Shown here piece after piece: positions 16,827-26,354 of a stretch of 41,992 nucleotides of DNA. This DNA comes from Ga0074130 sp964499485 (GTDB taxonomy: Bacteria > Pseudomonadota > Gammaproteobacteria > Burkholderiales > Rhodocyclaceae). Each line of letters starts with the position of its first letter. Position 1 is the first letter of the stretch. The stretch is taken from the NCBI GenBank assembly GCA_964499485.1, contig CAZCLF010000020.1:1-41992 (forward strand). The letters are read 5' to 3'. A program made the translations under genes and the position numbers. The notes under the pieces were generated by a model. It was given only the letters and a program-made list of their open reading frames with translations. It searched no databases and was not told where the DNA came from.

Positions 16827-19800
16827 TGCGGCGCTGCCTCGGTGTCTCCAAAGCGCGCGCGCAGACGCCGCGCTAGTCGATCAAAGGCAAGGTAGATCAC
16901 TGGTGTTGTGAACAGGGTCAGTACTTGGCTGACGATCAGGCCACTCACCATGGCAATCCCCAATGGCTGACGCAACTCAGACCCCATGCCGCTCGAAAGC
17001 ATCAGCGGGAATGCGCCGAGCATGGCTGCCATAGTGGTCATCAGGATGGGGCGGAAGCGTAACAAGCAGGCCTGATAAATCGCCTCATGCGGTGGCAGCC
17101 CCTGATTGCGCTCAGCATCCAGCGCAAAGTCGATCATCATGATCGCGTTTTTCTTGACGATACCGATCAGCAGAATGATGCCAATGATGCCGATGATGTC
17201 GAGGTTATTGCCTGTGATCAGCAGGCCAAGCAAGGCACCGACGGCCGCCGTTGGCAAGGTGGACAGAATCGTGATCGGGTGAATGGTGCTTTCATAAAGC
17301 ACGCCCAAGACGATGTAGACCGTGACCACTGCGGCAAGAATCAACCAAAGCGTTGATGATAGTGAGCCTTGAAAAGCCGCTGCCGCGCCTTGGAAGCGCG
17401 TCTCGATACTGGCCGGCATCTCCAGTTCACGCTCAACGCTACGAATGGTATCCACCGCTTCACCCAGCGAGGTGCCGGGAGCTAGATTGAACGAGACTGT
17501 GGTCGCTGGGAATTGACCGACATGGTTAATGACCAGCGGTGTGCGACGTTCGCTGATGCGCGCGACTGCCGACAGCGGCACTTGCTGGCCGCTCACCGTG
17601 GGGACATAGATCGCGCTCAAGCCTTGTAAGCCACGCTCCGGATTTGGTTGTGCCTCGATCACCACGCGGTACTGATTCGACTGCGTGAAGATAGTCGAGA
17701 TCAGGCGTTGGCCGTAGGCGTTGTAGAGCGCATTGTCGATGGCCGCGATGGTAATGTTGAGACGCCCAGCGGCTTCGCGGTCGATCTCAATATAGGCCTG
17801 TAAGCCATCTTCCTGCAGGTCGCTCGCCACGTCGGCCAGTTCCTTGCGTTGCTGCAGACGCGCGACGAATTGCGGCACCCATTCCGCCAGCAGCGCGTTG
17901 TCTGCTGATGCGAGCATGAACTGGTATTGGGTGCGCGAGATGCGGTCTTCCACCGTCAGATCCTGTACTGGCTGCATGTAGGGCGTGATGCCCGGCACTT
18001 CACTGGCGGCCTTGCTCAGGCGGCGAATGACATCCGGGGCTGCATCACGTTCGCCAATCGGCTTCAGCATGATCTGCATACGACCCGCATTCAACGTCGC
18101 ATTGCTGCCATCCACACCGATGAAAGAGGAGACGTTTTCTACCGCTGGGTCTTTGAGGATCAGTTCAGCCAGTGCTTGCTGGCGTTCCGACATGGCACCA
18201 AAGGAAATGCTTTGCGGGGCTTCGGTGATGACTTGAATCGTGCCCGTATCCTGCGTTGGGAAGAATCCCTTGGGGATAAAGATGTAGAGCAGTACCGTCA
18301 GCGCCATGGTCCCCAGCGCCACCCACAGGGTGGTCCGTTGCCGTGCCAGCACCCAAGTGAGGGCGGTGGCGTATCGGTCGAGCAGGGCATCAAAATACTT
18401 GCCAGTGCGTTGGGCAAACGCACTTTGTTCTTCAATCGGCTCATGGCGCAGCAGGCGCGCGCATAGCATCGGCGTCAGCGTGAGTGATACGAAGGCTGAA
18501 ATCAGAATGGCAATCGCCAGCGTGATCGCGAACTCATGGAACAGCCGGCCAATCACATCGCTCATGAAGAGCAGGGGAATGAGCACCGAGATCAGCGAGA
18601 AGGTCAGCGAGATAATGGTGAAGCCGATCTGCTTTGAGCCCTTAAGGGCCGCTTCCATCGGTGAGTCGCCTTCTTCGACATAGCGCGCGATATTCTCGAT
18701 CATTACGATCGCGTCATCGACCACAAAGCCCGTCGATATGGTTAGCGCCATCAAGGTGAGGTTGTTGATCGAGAAGCCGATCATGTACATCACACCGAAG
18801 GTGCCTACTAAGGAAAGAGGCACTGCGACACTGGGAATGAATGTGGCCGGAAGCGTACGCAAAAATAAAAAGATCACCATCACGACCAATGCAATCGCAA
18901 GAATCAGTTCAAATTGCACATCATGGACGGATGCTCGGATCGAGGTCGTGCGGTCACTGAGGATCGTTACATCAATCGAACCGGGCAGACTGGTCTTCAA
19001 CTGCGGCAGCATCTTCTTGACCTGATCAGCCACCTCAATCACATTCGCGCCCGGCTGTCGGCGTACATTCAGAATCACCGCCGGTTGTTCATTGGCCCAA
19101 GCCGCCAGTCGTGCATTCTCGGCATCTTCAACCACGGTACCAATGTCGCGGATACGGATTGCCGCGCCGTTTTTCCAGGCCACCACCAGGTTGGCGTACT
19201 CATCGGCTGACTTGAGTTGGTCATTGGCATCAATGGTGGCAGCGCGCATGGGACCATCAAAGCTGCCCTTGGCTAGATTGATGTTGTTGTTGCCAATAGC
19301 AGTACGAATATCCTCAAAAGAGAGGCCCATGCCAGCAAGCTGCGCCGGATTGACTTGGATACGAACCGCCGGCCTACGCCCGCCGGCGATGCTTACCAGC
19401 CCTACGCCCTGTACTTGCGAAATTTTCTGGGCTACACGGCTTTCGACTAAATCGTGAATCCGGGGCACTGGCAAGGTTGGGGAGGTAACGGCCAGCGACA
19501 GAATCGGTGCATCAGCCGGATTGACCTTGCTATACACCGGTGGCAAGGGTAAGTCAGTCGGTAGCAGGTTGCTGGCCGCATTGATCGCAGCCTGAACTTG
19601 CTGCTCGGCGACATCCAACGTCATTTCGAGGGTGAAACGCAAGGTAATGACCGAGGCGCCACCCGAACTGGTTGAGGACATCTGTACGAGTCCGGGCATC
19701 TGGCCGAACTGGCGCTCAAGGGGGGCAGTGATAGACGAAGTGACCACCTCCGGACTGGCGCCCGGGTACAGTGCCGTGACCTGCATGGTGGGATAGTCGA

Positions 19801-19918
19801 CTTCAGGTAGTGCAGCGATCGGGAGTAGGCGATAGGCGAGGGCCCCAGCCAGCAGGATGGCCACCATCATCAATGAGGTGGCAACCGGTCGAAGAATGAA
19901 AATTCGGGACGGATTCAT
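16823..19918 (-). CDS. mdtB: RND multidrug efflux permease, MdtB-like
   Basis: Inner-membrane RND exporter of 1031 residues and the partner of the permease downstream. It starts with NPSRIFILRPVATSLMMVAI, has ALPEVDYPTMQV after the first helix, and the proton-relay sequence GFVVDDAIVMIENIARY in TM4. The C-terminal half repeats the fold with LLIGIVKKNAIMMIDFAL before the last helices. It starts 12 bases after the adaptor gene, so the three pump genes and the outer-membrane factor form one transcript. In E. coli, MdtB and MdtC assemble together and export bile salts, novobiocin and similar compounds; the substrates here are not known. Confidence 0.92.
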   Translation of the reverse strand: MNPSRIFILRPVATSLMMVAILLAGALAYRLLPIAALPEVDYPTMQVTALYPGASPEVVTSSITAPLERQFGQMPGLVQMSSTSSGGASVITLRFTLEMTLDVAEQQVQAAINAASNLLPTDLPLPPVYSKVNPADAPILSLAVTSPTLPVPRIHDLVESRVAQKISQVQGVGLVSIAGGRRPAVRIQVNPAQLAGMGLSFEDIRTAIGNNNINLAKGSFDGPMRAATIDANDQLKSADEYANLVVAWKNGAAIRIRDIGTVVEDAENARLAAWANEQPAVILNVRRQPGANVIEVADQVKKMLPQLKTSLPGSIDVTILSDRTTSIRASVHDVQFELILAIALVVMVIFLFLRTLPATFIPSVAVPLSLVGTFGVMYMIGFSINNLTLMALTISTGFVVDDAIVMIENIARYVEEGDSPMEAALKGSKQIGFTIISLTFSLISVLIPLLFMSDVIGRLFHEFAITLAIAILISAFVSLTLTPMLCARLLRHEPIEEQSAFAQRTGKYFDALLDRYATALTWVLARQRTTLWVALGTMALTVLLYIFIPKGFFPTQDTGTIQVITEAPQSISFGAMSERQQALAELILKDPAVENVSSFIGVDGSNATLNAGRMQIMLKPIGERDAAPDVIRRLSKAASEVPGITPYMQPVQDLTVEDRISRTQYQFMLASADNALLAEWVPQFVARLQQRKELADVASDLQEDGLQAYIEIDREAAGRLNITIAAIDNALYNAYGQRLISTIFTQSNQYRVVIEAQPNPERGLQGLSAIYVPTVSGQQVPLSAVARISERRTPLVINHVGQFPATTVSFNLAPGTSLGEAVDTIRSVERELEMPASIETRFQGAAAAFQGSLSSTLWLILAAVVTVYIVLGVLYESTIHPITILSTLPTAAVGALLGLLITGNNLDIIGIIGIILLIGIVKKNAIMMIDFALDAERNQGLPPHEAIYQACLLRFRPILMTTMAAMLGAFPLMLSSGMGSELRQPLGIAMVSGLIVSQVLTLFTTPVIYLAFDRLARRLRARFGDTEAAPQ

Positions 19919-19930
19919 GGCGGCTCCGTC

Positions 19931-21310
19931 TTAGGCCGGTGGCCCACCTGCAGGGCGGCCCTCGGATGGCGCATTCGTCGATGTAGCAGAGGGTTTTTCA
20001 GTGGACACCGCGGGTGACGTAGTCGCACCACTTGGGCTGCCACCCGTCACTGGCGCATCAGTTGCGCCGCCAGCCTCTGGTTTTTTACGTTTGCCCTTGC
20101 CTTTGCCGTCATCGCTGGTTGCCTTGTTGCGAGCTTCGGCGCTGACCACGCTGACCTTAGCACCATCACGCAGCTTGTCGGCCCCATCAGTTACCACTTG
20201 AGCACCCGCTGGCAACTTGCCTTCAACCACGACTTCATTTCCATTCGCGGGGCCCAGCTTGACCGGCACGGCGCTTACCGTGTCACCTTCAATCAAGTAC
20301 ACATAGTTACCCTTGGCACCGCGCAATACTGCCGAACCCGGCACTACCTGAGCATTGCGCACCACACCAGCGGATAGCTTTACATTCACAAACTGGTTAG
20401 GGAAAAGGGAGTTCGCTGTGTTGGCGAACTCAGCTTTAAGTTTTAACGTACCGGTGGCTGTATCGATCTGATTATCGGCCGTGAGCAGCTTGCCTGTCGC
20501 AAGCATCTTCTTTTGCTCGCGATCCCATACTTCAACCACAGCGGGGTCCTTGGCATTCAAGGCATCGATGACTGCGGGGAGGTTGATTTCCGGGACCGAG
20601 AATACAGCCATGATCGGTTGTACTTGCGCAATCACAACAATTCCGTTGGTGTCGCTGGCTTTGACGATATTGCCCGGATCAACCTGACGCAAGCCGATGC
20701 GGCCAGAGACTGGGGCAGTGATGCGGGTGTAGGCAAGCTGTAGCTGTGCAGCTGCGACCGCACCACGATCCACTTCAGCGGTGCCTTGATACTGACGCAC
20801 CAGTGCTTCTTGTGTATCAACCTGCTGCTTGGAGATCGAGTCCTTCTCGAGCAGGCTCCGATATCGCTCCAAGTCGACCTGTGCGTTTTTTAGCAAGGCA
20901 GTATCGCGGGCCAGTTGACCATTTGCCTGCGTCAGTTGTACTTGCGCAGCACGCGGGTCGAGCTCGGCGAGTAGCTGCCCTGCCTTTACTAGTTGGCCTT
21001 CTTGGAAGTGCAGTTTCAATAGTTCGCCGTCGGTACGCGAGCGGACGGTCACCAGATTCTTGGGCACCATCGTTCCAATTGCATTAATCCAGACAGGCAC
21101 ATCTTGCACTTTGACTGGGCTTGCACTGACCGGCTGCGGCCGTCCGCTTCCTTTACCCGGTCCTCCCGGGCCACCAAAGCCCTCACCTGGTTTATCGCTT
21201 TTACCGAGCGAGAGGATGTAGTACAGGCCACCGCCGACGACAGCGGCAATGGTCAGCAAAATAAGGGCGGTACGAATTTGCTTCCTGTTTGGCTGGTAGG
21301 GGATGTTCAT
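19931..21310 (-). CDS. mdtA: RND efflux periplasmic adaptor, MdtA-like
   Basis: Membrane-fusion protein of 459 residues linking the MdtBC permease to the outer-membrane channel. It has an N-terminal membrane anchor (about 13-34), a Gly/Pro-rich stretch, the lipoyl half-motifs with a coiled-coil hairpin (roughly 85-200), a beta-barrel and a membrane-proximal domain. The C-terminal tail (about 395-459) is an unusually long low-complexity region rich in Lys, Gly, Thr, Ser and Pro. Its ATG overlaps the histidine kinase stop by four bases, so the pump is translationally coupled to its regulators. Confidence 0.94.
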   Translation of the reverse strand: MNIPYQPNRKQIRTALILLTIAAVVGGGLYYILSLGKSDKPGEGFGGPGGPGKGSGRPQPVSASPVKVQDVPVWINAIGTMVPKNLVTVRSRTDGELLKLHFQEGQLVKAGQLLAELDPRAAQVQLTQANGQLARDTALLKNAQVDLERYRSLLEKDSISKQQVDTQEALVRQYQGTAEVDRGAVAAAQLQLAYTRITAPVSGRIGLRQVDPGNIVKASDTNGIVVIAQVQPIMAVFSVPEINLPAVIDALNAKDPAVVEVWDREQKKMLATGKLLTADNQIDTATGTLKLKAEFANTANSLFPNQFVNVKLSAGVVRNAQVVPGSAVLRGAKGNYVYLIEGDTVSAVPVKLGPANGNEVVVEGKLPAGAQVVTDGADKLRDGAKVSVVSAEARNKATSDDGKGKGKRKKPEAGGATDAPVTGGSPSGATTSPAVSTEKPSATSTNAPSEGRPAGGPPA

Positions 21311-22698
21311 GAGGTTTTCTCAGCTGCGGTTGTGAGCGGCAAATGCAGTGTGACCTGCAAGCCGCCAGTCATGCGATTGTGGAGTTCGATCGTACCGCCA
21401 TGGGCGGAAATGGCTTGTTGTGTAATCGAGAGGCCAAGGCCGATGCCCCCTTGTGGATTGCGATGATCATCGACGCGGAAGAAGGGCTCAAACACGCGTG
21501 CCTGCAATTCTTGCGGAATCCCTGGCCCTTCATCAGCGATCACAATGTCGCAGCAGTGGTCATTCTGTGACAGGGCAATACTGATTTCGCCGCCAGAAGG
21601 GCTGTGGCGCAATGCGTTACGGAGTACATTCTCGATGGCGCTGGCAAGGAGTTGAGGGTCGCCTCGATAGGCGAGCTGTTCAGGTAGATCGCTGATCAGC
21701 GTGCACCCCTTGGCATGTGCCTCAAGACGGACATCATCGGCAATATCCTCAATGAGCTGCTCCAGACGAAAGGATTCCAAACGCGGCGTATGAAGGCCGG
21801 CATCTAGGCGCGAGAAGTCGATGATGCGACCGATCAGTTCGTTCAGGCGTTCAGTTTCGCTATCAATCCTTGCCAACTCTTCACCGGCCTGATTTCCCAC
21901 TCGCTGGCGTGCCAGACCCACAGCCACTTGTACGCGTGCCAGCGGAGAGCGCAATTCGTGGGAGACATCGCGGAGCAGGCCACGTTGTGCCCCAATGAGT
22001 GCGTCTATACGCTCGGCCATGGTGTCCAGCGCAACGGCAAGATCGACAATTTCATCTTTGCGACCCCCCAGCGTGGGGGCCACGCGCTGCGAAAAGTCAC
22101 CACTGCCATACGCAATACTGGCCTCTCGGAGTCTGCGTAGGGGCGCTGTTAGATAGGCTGCAAGTGCGAGGCAGACTGCAGCACCGATCAAGGTGGCGAG
22201 CACAAGCTGCGTCGCTACGACACGTGGCCGGGAGATCAGGCGACTCAATGTCGCGCTCTGGAAGTCGGGAATCAGCCAGTATTGCTGACCATCTGGGAGG
22301 ACCAGCGGGAAGCGCTTATCTGTCGGGAAACGTTTATCTGCTTTGTCCTGCTCATGCACTGCATAGTTCTTGGTGACAAAAGCGAAGCGGGCAAGGGCCC
22401 GTGCAGAGGGTTCGCGGCCGAGAATGTCTTTTCCCTGTGTTGTCATCACAAGGACAGGTACCAGCTCGGTATCGTCGACGTGACGCGCCCACTGGCGCAA
22501 GGAGTCGACACCGCCATTAGCAGCCTGCTGTGCGGTGGCGAACACGGCTTCACTGCGTTCGCGCGAGTTCGGCGTGTCATAACGCTCACGCGTGGCATCG
22601 AGGTAGGCCGAGGCGGCGTACAGCATGCCAAACGCAAACAGCAGCAACGCCCCCCAGAAGGACAGAAAGAGTTTCCAAAAGATGCGCTGGCGGGTCAT
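21307..22698 (-). CDS. Two-component sensor histidine kinase controlling the efflux operon
   Basis: Inner-membrane sensor kinase of 463 residues with two membrane helices (about 10-32 and 161-183) enclosing a periplasmic sensor, a HAMP linker (184-236), and dimerisation and ATPase domains. Phosphoacceptor His247 lies in DVSHELRSPLARV; the N box is ENVLRNALRHS (Asn361), with G boxes DEGPGIP and GGIGLGLS. The overall form is CpxA/BaeS-like. I chose the ATG at 22698, 13 bases past the regulator's stop; a longer reading from 22746 would overlap the regulator by 35 bases and add a non-conserved extension. It presumably phosphorylates the regulator encoded just upstream. Confidence 0.92.
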   Translation of the reverse strand: MTRQRIFWKLFLSFWGALLLFAFGMLYAASAYLDATRERYDTPNSRERSEAVFATAQQAANGGVDSLRQWARHVDDTELVPVLVMTTQGKDILGREPSARALARFAFVTKNYAVHEQDKADKRFPTDKRFPLVLPDGQQYWLIPDFQSATLSRLISRPRVVATQLVLATLIGAAVCLALAAYLTAPLRRLREASIAYGSGDFSQRVAPTLGGRKDEIVDLAVALDTMAERIDALIGAQRGLLRDVSHELRSPLARVQVAVGLARQRVGNQAGEELARIDSETERLNELIGRIIDFSRLDAGLHTPRLESFRLEQLIEDIADDVRLEAHAKGCTLISDLPEQLAYRGDPQLLASAIENVLRNALRHSPSGGEISIALSQNDHCCDIVIADEGPGIPQELQARVFEPFFRVDDHRNPQGGIGLGLSITQQAISAHGGTIELHNRMTGGLQVTLHLPLTTAAEKTS

Positions 22699-22711
22699 GA
22701 TGCGTGCGGTC

Positions 22712-23398
22712 TCAAGCCAGCGGGACGTATTGGTAGCCGCTGCCACGCACCGTCACAATGCGCTCGCTGCCATCGGCATAGGCACCGAGCTTGTGGCGCA
22801 GATTGCTGATGTGCATGTCGAGCGCCCGGTCGTAGCGACCCAGCTCACGGCCCAAGGCTTCACGTGACAGATCGGCCTTGGTGACCGGGCTGCCTGCATG
22901 GCGCAGTAAAACTTCGATGACGCTGAACTCAGTACTGGTCAGGGCAATGAGGTCGTCGCCGCGCAGCAGCTTGCGGCTGTGCTGATTGAGGCTGATATCG
23001 CCCACGGTAAGGACTGCACTGGGCGTGGATTCAAGCGCTTCGGCGCGGCGCAGGATGGCGCGAATGCGGGCCACCAGTACCTGTGGGTTACAGGGCTTGG
23101 CGAGATAGTCGTCAGCCCCCAGCTCCAGTCCGGTAATGCTGTCAGCATCTTCGCCACGGGCAGTGAGCATGAGCACCGGGGTGAGTTGCCGACGGCGCAA
23201 GAGTTTGAGTACCTCGAGCCCATCCTTGCCCGGCATCATCACATCGAGAATGACCAGATCAAACTGCCCCGTTGTCGCCATTTCCAATGCGCTCAGGCCG
23301 TCATTGGCGGTGCTGACCTCAAAGCCCTCTGCACCCAGATAGGCCTGGAGCAGGGCGCAGAGATCAATATCGTCGTCGGCGATCAGGAGTCTAGGCAT
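22712..23398 (-). CDS. OmpR/PhoB-family response regulator
   Basis: Cytosolic DNA-binding regulator of 228 residues. The receiver domain (1-115) has the acidic pocket ADDD (7-10) and phosphoacceptor Asp52 in LDVMMPG. The winged-helix domain (about 130-226) has RALDMHISNLRHKLG and the wing motif RGSGYQYV. The start at 23398 (MPRLLIADDD) is chosen because an upstream in-frame start at 23446 only adds residues outside the receiver fold. As first gene of the operon it probably activates its own promoter in the 104-base gap before chrA; no operator repeat was identified with confidence. Confidence 0.93.
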   Translation of the reverse strand: MPRLLIADDDIDLCALLQAYLGAEGFEVSTANDGLSALEMATTGQFDLVILDVMMPGKDGLEVLKLLRRRQLTPVLMLTARGEDADSITGLELGADDYLAKPCNPQVLVARIRAILRRAEALESTPSAVLTVGDISLNQHSRKLLRGDDLIALTSTEFSVIEVLLRHAGSPVTKADLSREALGRELGRYDRALDMHISNLRHKLGAYADGSERIVTVRGSGYQYVPLA

Positions 23399-23502
23399 GA
23401 AAAAACGCGAGGTTTCGGAAAAATAAAGATGAATAGTAGCGACCAAGGCTGTCGCTTCCGAAGGCCTTTACAGACATTTACAGCCCATTTCCAAGACCGG
23501 GT

Positions 23503-24834
23503 TCAGCGCAAACTCAGTAGCAATCCAGTCAGGGCGCAGGCACCGATCACATGTATGACATTCGCTTTATAACGGAACAAAGCAATGGCTGCGGCCAGCG
23601 CTATCAACGCTGACGGCGCATCGAAAGGCCCGCTGAAGCCGGCTGGCCACAGTACGTGATAGCCAAAAAATAGCGCCAGATTGAGGATGACCCCAACTAC
23701 CGCACCTGTAATGGCGGTGAGTGGACCGGTGAAGTTGAGATCGTCATGCGTGGACTCAACCAGCGGTCCTCCTGCCAGAATGAAGATAAAGGACGGTAAA
23801 AAGGTGAACCAGGTGACCAGGGTGGCCGCGATAGCGCCAGCCAGAAACACGCTATCTGGGCCAAGTGCCTGCTTGGCATAGGCGCCGACAAAGCCGACAA
23901 AGGCCACGACCATGATCAACGGACCCGGCGTGGTCTCGCCCAGCGCGAGCCCATCAATCATCTGCGTAGGCGTTAGCCAGCCATAATGACCAACCGCCCC
24001 TTGATACACATAAGGAAGCACTGCATAAGCACCGCCAAAGGTCAGCAGCGCGGCTTTGGTGAAGAACCAACTCATTTGGGTGAAGGTGTGCTGCCAACCC
24101 AGAGTAACTGTCAGTAATCCCATGGGCAGCGCCCACAGCAACAGTCCAATGATCAAAATCTGAAGTAATCGCGGCCACCGAAACTGGGCGTGGGCAGGCA
24201 TCGGTGTGTCGTCATCAATGAGCGCAGGTCCGTAATCATGTTTGCTTGAGGCGTGTGCGCCGCCAGTTTTGAATTTATCCGGCGCCACTCGACCGCCGAT
24301 ATAACCAATGAGTGCCGCAACGCCGACGATAAGGGGGAAGGGCACGTTCAACGCGAAAATTGCCACGAATGAGGCCGCTGCCACGCTCCACAAAACGCTG
24401 TTTTTGAGTGCCCGCGCACCGATACGGTAGGTCGCTTGCACAACGATAGCGGTCACGGCGGGTTTGATGCCATAGAACAACCCGGCAATTAGCGGAATAT
24501 CACCAAAGGCGATGTATACCCACGATAGTGCTACCAAAATGAATAGCGATGGCAGCACGAACAAAGTGCCAGCAATGATGCCGCCCCAGGTCCGATGCAT
24601 TAACCAGCCAAGGTAGGTGGCAAGTTGTTGTGCCTCTGGACCTGGCAGCACCATGCAGTAATTCAGCGCGTGTAAAAAGCGTCGTTCGGAAATCCAGCGT
24701 CGGCGCTCGACCAATTCGGTATGCATGATGGCGATCTGCCCGGCAGGGCCGCCAAAGCTGATGAAGCCGAGCTTGAACCAGAAGCGCAGGGCTTCCCGTA
24801 ATGTCACGGTTGGGGCATCAGGCGTCTGGGACAT
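23503..24834 (-). CDS. chrA: Chromate transporter, CHR family (long form)
   Basis: Polytopic inner-membrane protein of 443 residues made of two homologous CHR halves. The first half has FGGPAGQIAIMHTE and LPGPEAQQLATYLGW; the second has LTFGGAYAVLPYV and ETTPGPLIMV, the hallmark repeats of ChrA. In characterised members it exports chromate by an antiport mechanism. Length fits the bidomain form. It lies upstream of the efflux regulator on the same strand with a 104-base gap, and diverges from yqeB across 91 bases. No chrB regulator is adjacent, so induction by chromate is not supported by context. Confidence 0.93.
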   Translation of the reverse strand: MSQTPDAPTVTLREALRFWFKLGFISFGGPAGQIAIMHTELVERRRWISERRFLHALNYCMVLPGPEAQQLATYLGWLMHRTWGGIIAGTLFVLPSLFILVALSWVYIAFGDIPLIAGLFYGIKPAVTAIVVQATYRIGARALKNSVLWSVAAASFVAIFALNVPFPLIVGVAALIGYIGGRVAPDKFKTGGAHASSKHDYGPALIDDDTPMPAHAQFRWPRLLQILIIGLLLWALPMGLLTVTLGWQHTFTQMSWFFTKAALLTFGGAYAVLPYVYQGAVGHYGWLTPTQMIDGLALGETTPGPLIMVVAFVGFVGAYAKQALGPDSVFLAGAIAATLVTWFTFLPSFIFILAGGPLVESTHDDLNFTGPLTAITGAVVGVILNLALFFGYHVLWPAGFSGPFDAPSALIALAAAIALFRYKANVIHVIGACALTGLLLSLR

Positions 24835-24925
24835 GAGTTGGAGGGATAACGAGAGTGTTATTGTGTGAAAGATGACGCAAGGCTTTGATCATAGCCTAGC
24901 GAGCTGACAGTTCGGAGACACAGGC

Positions 24926-25711
24926 ATGAAGGTGCTGGTACGTGGGAGTGGGGATGTTGCATCGGCGGTTGCGCATCGCCTGTTCAGCCTCGGCCACGCG
25001 GTCATGATTCAGGAGATCAGCCAGCCCGCCTACACGCGTCGAGGGATGGCTTTCACCGATGCCGTGTTTGAAGGCAAAGCTGCGTTGCAGGGCGTATTGG
25101 CCAAGCGTCCGAGCACATCGCCGGACCTGACCCACATGTTGCAATGCGGGCGCGCCATCCCCGTCTTTGTCGGCCCGCTCACAGATGCACTGACATTGCT
25201 CCAGCCCGACGTACTGGTCGATGCGCGCATGCATAAGCGGAAATTGCCGGAAGCACAGAAAGGATTGGCGCCGCTGACGATTGGCCTAGGCCCTAATTTT
25301 GTGGCTGGTGAACATGCTGATCTGGTGATTGAAACCGCCTGGGGCGAGCAGCTGGGCAAGGTGCTGCAACATGGCCCCAGTCTGCCTCTTGAGGGTGAGC
25401 CACGAGCAATCGCTGGCCTTACCCGCGAACGATTTGTCCAAGCCTCGCATGCCGGTGTCTTCAAGGAACCTGTCTCTATTGGGACATGGGTGAATGCTGG
25501 TGATCAAGTTGGTTTGCTCGATGCACAGCCAATCTTTGCCCCCATCAGTGGTTATGTGCGGGGTATTTGCCACGCAGGCGTGCATCTGGAAAAGGGCGGG
25601 CGATTGCTGGAAATCGATCCTCGGAGAGAGGGGGCCCACTTTTCTGGCTTGGGCGAGCGCCCACAGCGGATTGCGGCGGCCGTGGTGAGCGCGCTGTCAT
25701 TCAAACACTAG
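24926..25711 (+). CDS. yqeB: YqeB/EF2563-family molybdenum hydroxylase accessory protein
   Basis: Cytosolic 261-residue protein of the EF2563/YqeB family, associated elsewhere with selenium-dependent molybdenum hydroxylases. The N-terminus reads KVLVRGSGDVASAVAHRL, a nucleotide-binding Rossmann-like start. Conserved segments include RRGMAFTDAVFEG, VDARMHKRKLP, TIGLGPNFVAGEHADLVIET and, towards the end, a biotinyl/lipoyl-like PISGYVRGICHAGV. No xanthine dehydrogenase, mocA/xdhC or selD gene is in the window, so the enzyme it would serve is unknown. It stands alone and diverges from chrA. Confidence 0.87.
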   Translation: MKVLVRGSGDVASAVAHRLFSLGHAVMIQEISQPAYTRRGMAFTDAVFEGKAALQGVLAKRPSTSPDLTHMLQCGRAIPVFVGPLTDALTLLQPDVLVDARMHKRKLPEAQKGLAPLTIGLGPNFVAGEHADLVIETAWGEQLGKVLQHGPSLPLEGEPRAIAGLTRERFVQASHAGVFKEPVSIGTWVNAGDQVGLLDAQPIFAPISGYVRGICHAGVHLEKGGRLLEIDPRREGAHFSGLGERPQRIAAAVVSALSFKH

Positions 25712-25822
25712 CCCATCAACGCCTAGCTGTAACGTGCGATTACATCTGTTAGGCATTCGGCAACACTTTTGACGAGATGCCCACTTACGCTTCAGGTGTC
25801 GATTTGACCAAAGGAGAGTGAG

Positions 25823-26302
25823 ATGGAATTCAGTATGCAATCGCTGCAACGCCAAGTGATCATGTGCGGCCTCTTGGCTGGCATGGTGTTAGCGGCAGGC
25901 AGTGTGATGGCGCAAAGTGCCGAGCCACAACGCCCTGATATGCGTGAACGTTTTGAAGAGCGCTGCAAGGCTGATCCGCAGAAGTGCGAGGAAATGAAGA
26001 AGCGCATGGAAGAGAAGCGCGCAGCCTGCAAGCAGAACCCAGAAGCTTGCAAGAAAGAGCGTGAGGCGCACCGCGCCAAAATGGAAGCGCATCGCAAGGC
26101 CTATCAGGAAAAGTGTGACAAGGACCCGGCCGCCTGCGAGAAGCAGCGCGAGGAGTTTCGTCAAAAGGCCGAGGCACGCTGCAAGGTAGAGCCCGTGAAG
26201 TGTGAGGAGTGGAAGAAAAAGCATCCGCACCCACCACGTGAGGGGATGCCCCCACCCCCACCGCCACCTGGTGAGCCCTTGCCACCCCGTGCAGCACAGT
26301 AA
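25823..26302 (+). CDS. Secreted CX6C-repeat protein, function unknown
   Basis: Not a family I recognise. This is a 159-residue protein with a probable signal peptide (about 1-30, AGSVMAQ cleavage region). The mature part is a highly charged Lys/Glu/Arg-rich helix carrying four spaced repeats of the form CxxxPxxC: Cys48/55, Cys69/76, Cys98/105 and Cys120/127. The central residues read ADPQK, QNPEA, KDPAA and VEPVK. A proline-rich tail (139-156, seven consecutive Pro) ends it. A strong Shine-Dalgarno AAGGAG sits 6 bases before the ATG. The even pairing of cysteines in a periplasmic protein suggests four local disulfides or metal sites; that is inference. Confidence 0.82.
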   Translation: MEFSMQSLQRQVIMCGLLAGMVLAAGSVMAQSAEPQRPDMRERFEERCKADPQKCEEMKKRMEEKRAACKQNPEACKKEREAHRAKMEAHRKAYQEKCDKDPAACEKQREEFRQKAEARCKVEPVKCEEWKKKHPHPPREGMPPPPPPPGEPLPPRAAQ

Positions 26303-26318
26303 GCTCGGGGCTTAAGGC

Positions 26319-26351
26319 ACGGGAAGCGACAGGACAACCTTCGCTTCCCGT
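26319..26351. terminator. Bidirectional hairpin between convergent genes
   Basis: Perfect 11-base-pair inverted repeat ACGGGAAGCGA / TCGCTTCCCGT (26319-26329 and 26341-26351) with an 11-base loop. It sits between the stop of the CX6C protein gene and the stop of the PIG-L gene, which begins 3 bases beyond the stem on the other strand. There is no clear T run on either side, so it may be a rho-independent terminator of weak type or an mRNA 3'-end stabiliser serving both transcripts. Confidence 0.7.
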
Positions 26352-26354
26352 CAC

